Source: Strigamia acuminata
Taxonomy: Eukaryota > Arthropoda > Chilopoda > Geophilomorpha > Linotaeniidae
NCBI GenBank assembly: GCA_949358305.1
Contig: OX442320.1
Coordinates: 6,712,259-6,776,258 of the forward strand
Length of the DNA: 64,000 bases
Reading direction: 5' to 3'
The notes under the pieces are model-generated. The model was not told the origin of the DNA. It searched no databases and saw only the letters and a program-made list of their open reading frames with translations. The position numbers and the translations under genes were made by a program. This document shows positions 59,651 to 64,000 of the stretch, one piece after another (the first letter of the stretch is position 1; the number at the start of each line of letters is the position of its first letter).

Positions 59651-61966
59651 TGCCATCTTGGATTTCCGATAAATCAGTCGCAAATATCTCGATCGTAAGT
59701 ACAATTTTCAAGCAGTTATTGTTTATTTAGAGTAAATTTAGACTGGAAACAATAGTAAAAAGCGAGGGAATTGTGGTAAACAGTTGTAATCATTCATTAC
59801 ATACATTTTAATTTCATAAACAAATATAAACTAACACTTATTAACACGACTTTTTGTCGTGGTATTTACCACATTTTTTTCTGGAGCGTATCTGCTGGGT
59901 ATAAACAGAATTGGTATATGCATATATTTAAAAAATTATAATGCAAAAATATTTTCCAATTTTTATTTGTTTTATGCACAGAAAACGTGCTTTTCTCTTC
60001 AATCCCCACCGAGTCTTTGCAAAGAGATAAGACATGTTTCTGTTTCCAATATAAAAAAGGTGCCAAACAGCTTAGTTGTGAGTGACTTGGAAAGAAGGGT
60101 GAAGCTAAAATCAAAAAATGAAAAGAAAAAAAAAACGTAAAAAAAAAAAAAATGGAAAAATGATGTGTAAACTCTTGAGAGGAAATGGTGCATACACTTG
60201 AATCGAAAGGAAAAAAAGAAAAAAAAATTGATTTTTAAAAATGCTCATTTTCTCTTTCAACGACTCCGAGTGAATTGGAGGGAAAAAAAATTATTCAAAA
60301 ACCCATTCACCGTCTGCCGTCTATAAAATTAAATCTCAATAATTTTAATCGACCCCGCCATACTTTATTCAAAGTCATGTTTCGTGCCTCTTACTAAAAT
60401 AAAAATAAAATCCCAATTCTGCCACTTATTGCATCAACTAAACAAACTTTTTAATTATCATTCCGCGTGTAATTAATCCTTCAAATTCAAAAACATGTTT
60501 ACAACTTTTAAAAAAGAAAAAAGAACGAAAGTTGTAACCCAAAGAGATAAAGATGTGTTGAATTTCAATATAAAACATTCGAGATAAAACCGTCTTCCAC
60601 CGCTTTAAGCCTCGATATTGATCGAGTGTAAGTTACCTCAACGTCCCCATTATTTCCGGTGCTAATTCAATAACTTTTTTAAAAAAAAAACCCTCATCAT
60701 TTTCCTAATTATTTATGCACCGAGCGCTTTAACTTTGCTCCTTGTATCGCATAATTATGGATATGCTTAAAGCCCCAAATGTAACCTTTGTAATTCGCTG
60801 ATTTCCCACGAGATGGAGTATATACTTAATATCAATCGTGGGTTAAACGCGCTTAAATGATTTACTGCCAAAATATCTGCCATGTTTCTTCCCTGCATTG
60901 CCCTTGTTATGTTAATTCACGATCCTGTGATGTGATTGACAGCGCCACCTATTTTGAACGTTGATAATAAACCACCACACGATTATTATTTGGTAAATAA
61001 ACGATTGCATTCAGAAACAAAACATTTCGTCTAAAAATTTGGACGTCTAACAAACATGGTCGTCCATTAAACGCATTTAGTGATACGTAACATCAAAATC
61101 GGAATCAAAATCATTTCAAAAATGACGATAAACAAACTCGAGTTAGTCTTCGTCTGCTTCTTACTCCTTGTAAAATATCCACTTTCTCGATCCCCCACGA
61201 CCCGTCCAAGCACCCACCACCCCTGGCGGTGGCGTCACGACACACGCAACGCCACCTTTCGGCTCGTGCTAGTTGGAAATTGCCTCGCCGCACTTTGACA
61301 GTGGCAGCTCTTCGCTCATCTGCCCGGCATAAATAATGGTAACACATGTCACGAGAGAAACGGTTGCCTTGGAGATGACTCACGGCAACCGAGAGAGGGG
61401 TTCAAGCAAGCATTGGTGCAAGCATTCAATGCACATAGCCCCGCCCCACCCCACCTCGTCCTCCTTCCCTCCCATGCCTTCAATCTCATCAGGCAATCGG
61501 TTTGGAAAGCAATGAAAGGAGGCGGACATTTCAATTAGTCCCGTGCCGTGCCCACTCGCATTTCCATTCGAATCTTCTCCTTTTACACAGATCCCGAGTA
61601 AATATGCCACTCAACTTTACCTGGAGAAACAGAATACCTAATGATGATGTAATAGACTTTCTCTCCCCAATCACGGCGGCTCTAATCACCCCCTAACTTA
61701 GAAAAGAGAGAGAGAGAGCTCAAACTGCCTTCACTCGATGAATGCACTATCAATGTTTCCATAATGTTAACACTCTAAGCTCCGCTTCTCATTTTCCACT
61801 CATATCGCTTACACGCTGCAAATTCATACATCTTTAAATAACAACCTCTGTATGAATATTCATTTAAAGGTTTCAACAATATTTACACGTACACAGTTTG
61901 TGTAAACTTTCCTGTATAAACATCTGCGCAAATTACAAACCACTGTTAATGCTCTCATACAACACC
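59651..61966. other. non-coding stretch with an island
   Basis: A less AT-rich island lies at about 61190-61700 and contains an X-box-like site at 61363-61376 (GTTGCCTTGGAGAT, one base off the second half-site). A GA run is at 61706-61718. No gene was recognised. Confidence 0.4.
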
Positions 61967-61983
61967 AACGCACTGTTGACAGT

Positions 61984-62330
61984 ATCTAAATTTAGATATT
62001 GGATTCAACTCTGATTTTGATCAATTTAAATATTCATTTTAGCGTTTTGGATCAATTTAAACATTTATTTTAGTCGTTTTGTTCAATTTAAACATTTATT
62101 TTAGTCGTTTTGTTCAATTTAAACATTTATTTTAGTCGTTTTGATTAATTTAGACATTTATTTTAGTCGTTTTGTTCAATTTAAACATTTATTTTAGTCG
62201 TTTTGTTCAATTTAAACATTTATTTTCGTCGTTTTGATTAATTTAGACATTGGATTCAGTCATCTTGATCATTTTAGACCGCGTTGTAAAGGATACAGCG
62301 TTCAATTAGCATCCCGCGCTCAATGAGAGG
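61984..62330 (-). repeat. 31-bp satellite array with unique leader, copy B (inverted)
   Basis: About 9 units of TTCAATTTAAACATTTATTT plus TAGTCGTTTTG form the reverse complement of the AAATAAATGT-type units of copy A. The leader (GCGTTGTAAAGGATACAGCG then TTCAATTAGCATCCC) and the closing piece (TAAATTTAGATATTGGATTC) match those of copy A on the opposite strand. Confidence 0.92.
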
Positions 62331-64000
62331 GTATTTGCCGTATCACACAATGACTTTTGAGATGTTTTTGCAAAATCCAAACACGGCATTCATTTCTAAC
62401 GACTTGGAAACGGTTGATGCAGCAGAGGGTCACTCGACTAGACAAGAAAAAAGGGTCCCCACGTCTCGAAACGAAACGTGAGCCCCTGGTTCGCTGTCCG
62501 AATTTATTTCCTTCAACTCCGACACAAAATTGCTTTGTGCGCGAGGAAAGACGAAGGAGGAATACTCGGACTAAACGCACCAGTCCAAGCACTGTCCAGC
62601 CATACATCAATTTGCATTCGGTCAAGCGGAATAAATGCGAGCGCTGTGTGACAACAGTGACCGGATTCACTAAACTAGCATTATCCTAAAACGCCACAAC
62701 TACTTCTACGCCGGCCTCCATTTTAGTTGGGTCCTTCACTTTAAAAAAAAGGAGAAAAAAAAACAATGGGAAAAAGGGAGTTAGAACAAAAGATCTACAG
62801 TCTCATTCGAAATACTACGTTCCAATCCAGCAATCTTCAATTACCAAGTGCACGATTCTCGTCTCCCAACAAGAGGAGGAAGAGGAAAAAACTGATATTG
62901 TGCCAAGTCGGAATCAATTGAACTCCAATCTCATCTGAAACACCAAAAAAAGATTCTTCCTCCTCCGACAATTCATCATTAGAATGAGACTCCGCACGGC
63001 ACAAGTATCCTCCAGATTGGCTCCTTGTTTAAATGCATCTGTTTGCTTCTACAAATACCCTCTAACCCTTTTCTGTCTTAATGCAAACCACTTTCATCCT
63101 CCAAGAAATAACAAAACAAAAAATTCAACGTGGAAACTACTCAACAAAAAGCCCCGAGATGTTAGGTACGTGAATATACACAGACATACGAAAATAAAAA
63201 AGAAAAGAAAAGAGAGAGGAGTGTTTTTTCTTGACGAATCTCAAACTTTACTCAGATCCAGCGCCAGAAGAACACGAGATGGAGAAAAGGGGGAGCCGGC
63301 AGTGGAAAGAAGTGATAGAAAGAGAGCGAATCGATCCTCCCGTGAGACGCAACATGCATCTCAAATGACGAACGCAGGCGTCAAAACATGCAGTATCGAG
63401 TAAAATCAATTAGCATAATAACAAACAAATTTTATTCCCAAGTTCGGATTTCTCTCGTCCCTTTTTCACAAACGACCAAAGAGGATTTCTCTCCCAAGTT
63501 GCACACTACACATGTCGCCTCGCCGACACGATCGTCGACTGTTTTGGTGCCATTACTCAAACGCAGCCATGATTTTCCTGCACAGTATCGCAGTTGGGCA
63601 AAATATAATTTCATTCCCAGCATCTGTAGTTAATAGGCGTGCCGCCCAGCTGCAATTCAACGACGCTTGCTCGTTACAACGACCCACAAACCCCTCGACG
63701 TTGCACGCAGCTCTTCATTGTATCGAGATACGCGCCTCGAGGAAAATTAGTCGAAGAGTGGTGGGGAGTGAGACATGGGGAAATGTGCAGAAAGAGAGAG
63801 AACGAGAGAACGAGAGAGAGAGAGAAAGGGGTGCAGAGAACACGGCGGCCATGCTTGGCGACCGATAACAATGTATAGTGCAACCGTGCAATGCGTATCC
63901 GTTGTATCGGGGCGTAATTGGCCCATGCAAAGGGGAATCATGTGGACATGGCTTAAAAAAAGCATTATGGCCGCATAACGGATGGCAATAATGAACACTT
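62331..64000. other. less AT-rich non-coding end of the window
   Basis: CpG-bearing pieces lie at about 62340-62720 and 63250-64000, and an interrupted GA microsatellite at about 63791-63830. Frames up to 139 residues on both strands overlap each other and have no domain. If the window continues into a gene, this side would be the place to look. Confidence 0.35.

Noticed and set aside
61741..61751. miR-277-like start (AATGCACTATC)
   Set aside because: Only 11 bases match, with no hairpin and no miR-34/317 neighbours.

Overview
The window looks like intergenic or deep-intronic DNA from an invertebrate animal, most plausibly an arthropod. It is AT-rich, has many A/T homopolymers and microsatellites, and carries many short decayed DNA transposons. 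I found no multi-exon protein gene, no prokaryotic gene organisation, no tRNA or rRNA and no CRISPR array. The species call is inference. The long open frames are either translations of tandem repeats or short chance frames in less AT-rich islands, and none shows a recognisable domain except the transposon relics.

The one clear gene is a microRNA. On the minus strand near 2.55 kb there is an exact 22-nt match to the bilaterian miR-184 guide strand. It sits in a good hairpin whose opposite arm starts with the typical CCTTATCATT. The rest of the window, on its 5' (upstream) side, is a gene-poor landscape that may hold the primary transcript, its promoter and its enhancers. Against the AT-rich background stand several less AT-rich, CpG-containing islands (about 5.9-6.3, 10.4-12.2, 16.6-16.9, 22.7-23.7, 25.7-26.0, 27.3-27.8, 28.7-29.5, 37.0-38.3, 48.8-49.3, 50.5-51.3, 53.6-54.3, 61.2-61.7, 62.3-62.7 and 63.3-64.0 kb). 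Some carry strong regulatory motifs. Examples are RFX X-box palindromes at 14012, 23452 and 28828, weaker ones at 27808, 46057 and 61363, and full CRE palindromes at 22674 and 23031.

Mobile DNA is mostly small non-autonomous elements. These are: at least five pogo/Tigger-like copies with CAGTCGAAACTC ends; a TATACTC-ended family (5.7, 34.0, 40.5 kb) in which a related body carries two different terminal repeats; a CCGTA-ended group (6.7, 9.7, 45.5 kb), one with a transposase C-terminal relic; hAT-like elements or ends (7.0, 33.8, 38.9, 43.9, 47.4 kb); a foldback-like element at 3.9-4.4 kb; and a broken non-LTR retrotransposon RT fragment at 39.4-40.1 kb.

Several tandem arrays with 15-36 bp units are present. 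The most striking is a 31-bp satellite that occurs twice in inverted orientation, about 5 kb apart. Both copies share the same non-repetitive flank, so they look like two copies of one array-bearing element. A cluster of nested palindromes at 59.5-59.6 kb is also unexplained.
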